64,000 nucleotides of DNA from an uncultured Alphaproteobacteria bacterium (GTDB lineage Bacteria; Pseudomonadota; Alphaproteobacteria; Rhodobacterales; Rhodobacteraceae): the NCBI GenBank assembly GCA_902573735.1, contig CACGLH010000005.1, forward strand, positions 1-64,000, given 5' to 3'. How positions within the stretch are numbered: the first letter of the stretch is position 1; every line of letters begins with the position of its first letter. This document shows, piece after piece, positions 63,315 through 64,000 of the stretch. Made by a program: the position numbers and the translations under genes. Below the pieces are notes generated by a model. The model did no database searches and was not told where the DNA came from. It saw nothing but the letters and a program-made list of their open reading frames with translations.

Positions 63315-64000
63315 ATGCAAGAATATTTATTAAAAACTTATAGCCGAAAAAATGTTTTATTCAAAAAAGGTGACGGTATTTGGTTATATTCGGATAGTGG
63401 GGATAAATTTTTGGATTGTGCCTCTGGTATTGCGGTAAATATTTTAGGTCATTGTAATAAAAAATTAGTGAAAGTACTAACTGAGCAAGCCCAGAATTTA
63501 TGGCACACTTCAAATCTGTACAGAGTAGAAAATCAGGAAAAGTTGGCTAAGTTACTTGTTGACCATACTTTTGCAGATAGAGTTTTTTTTACTAATTCCG
63601 GTACTGAGGCGATTGAATGTGCCATAAAAATGGCAAGAGTTTATCATTCAAAATTAAACCAAGAAAGACATGAGATTATATCCTTTGATGGTTGTTTTCA
63701 TGGCCGATCAATGGCGGCAATTTCTACATCCAATTCTGATAAAATGAAAGAGGGATTTGGTCCACTAATTCCTGGATGTAAATCATTAGGTTTTAATGAT
63801 AGGGATGCTTTATGCCAAAATATTACTAACAAAACTGCTGCAGTAATTATCGAACCAATTCAGGGAGAAGGTGGAATAAGGTCATTTTCATCAGAGATTT
63901 TAAAATTAATTAGAAGTTTGTGCGATGATACTGGAGCACTTTTAATTATAGACGAAGTTCAATCTGGTTTAGGTAGGTCAGGAAAACTTTTTGCCCATGA
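63315..64000 (+). CDS. argD: Acetylornithine aminotransferase (3' end outside window)
   Basis: PLP class III aminotransferase of arginine synthesis, cut by the right window edge. The 228 visible residues start MQEYLLKTYSRKNVLF and contain DCASGIAVNILGH, FFTNSGTEAIECAIKMAR, SFDGCFHGRSMAA, EPIQGEGGIR and LLIIDEVQSGLGRSGKLFAHE; the PLP lysine lies beyond the edge. The motifs fit ArgD; succinyl-type use is possible. In relatives argF often follows and gcrA often precedes, as here. ATG at 63315; another ATG at 63311 is out of frame. Confidence 0.93.
   Translation, partial: MQEYLLKTYSRKNVLFKKGDGIWLYSDSGDKFLDCASGIAVNILGHCNKKLVKVLTEQAQNLWHTSNLYRVENQEKLAKLLVDHTFADRVFFTNSGTEAIECAIKMARVYHSKLNQERHEIISFDGCFHGRSMAAISTSNSDKMKEGFGPLIPGCKSLGFNDRDALCQNITNKTAAVIIEPIQGEGGIRSFSSEILKLIRSLCDDTGALLIIDEVQSGLGRSGKLFAH

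Noticed and set aside
1-64000. tRNA, rRNA, CRISPR, insertion-sequence or prophage content
   Set aside because: The intergenic gaps contain no cloverleaf with a GTTCRA arm, no spaced repeats, no transposase or integrase frame and no phage genes.

Overview
The window looks like part of the chromosome of an AT-rich (roughly 30% GC by eye), compact alphaproteobacterium, probably a streamlined marine heterotroph. The class assignment rests on GcrA, the DUF1013/TrcR regulator, DUF1178, COQ9, the short proteobacterial cytochrome oxidase subunit IV and alphaproteobacterial gene order such as SDR-uvrC-pgsA-moaD-moaE, ffh-aroQ-rpsP-rimM-trmD-rplS-rpmE and coxB...ctaB-ctaG-coxC-surf1-thrC-mpp. A SAR116- or HIMB59-like origin would fit, but I cannot prove it from the sequence alone. 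Coding density is very high and no gap between genes reaches 300 bases. I saw no insertion sequence, prophage, CRISPR array, tRNA or rRNA.

Layout. 0-3 kb: end of a dimethylglycine/sarcosine dehydrogenase-like gene and a non-pyrrolysine MttB-family methyltransferase, which suggests methylated-amine use. 3-7 kb (minus): YadG/YadH-type ABC exporter, aldo/keto reductase, CoA transferase. 7-12 kb (plus): S49 peptidase, SDR, uvrC, pgsA, moaD, moaE. 12-18 kb: ubiA facing away from rsmE-gshA, then pyrB-pyrC'-plsY on the minus strand. 18-24.4 kb: a degenerate uracil-DNA-glycosylase-like gene, moaB, and an RND efflux pair. 24.4-30 kb: DsbD N-domain protein, YqgE/AlgH, Sua5, DmdC-like acyl-CoA dehydrogenase, a frame-broken metallo-beta-lactamase-fold gene, a 46-residue oxidase subunit IV, rpsU. 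30-35.5 kb: COQ9, TrcR, SDR, rsmC, clpS, D,D-carboxypeptidase. 35.5-40 kb (minus): ribosomal/SRP operon. 40-48 kb: trhO, zapE, a frame-broken RNase R, topA, tldD. 48-57 kb (plus): cytochrome oxidase and assembly genes, thrC, M16 peptidase, acetyltransferase, FAD oxidase. 57-64 kb: flavin reductase, acetyltransferase, ptsP, lysC, DUF1178, gcrA and the start of argD.

Most of the content is housekeeping: translation, respiration (oxidase subunits II, III, IV, haem and copper assembly, ubiquinone synthesis), nucleotide and amino-acid synthesis, molybdopterin synthesis and cell-cycle control. I found no convincing new multi-gene system. The points most worth a second look are: two conserved genes each broken at an A-homopolymer (RNase R at an A11 run, MBL protein at an A8 run); the absence of oxidase subunit I (ctaD) from the cox operon; a dihydroorotase homologue lacking metal ligands beside pyrB; a UDG-family protein lacking its Fe-S cysteines; and a very high share of TTG start codons (about 16 of some 58 genes).
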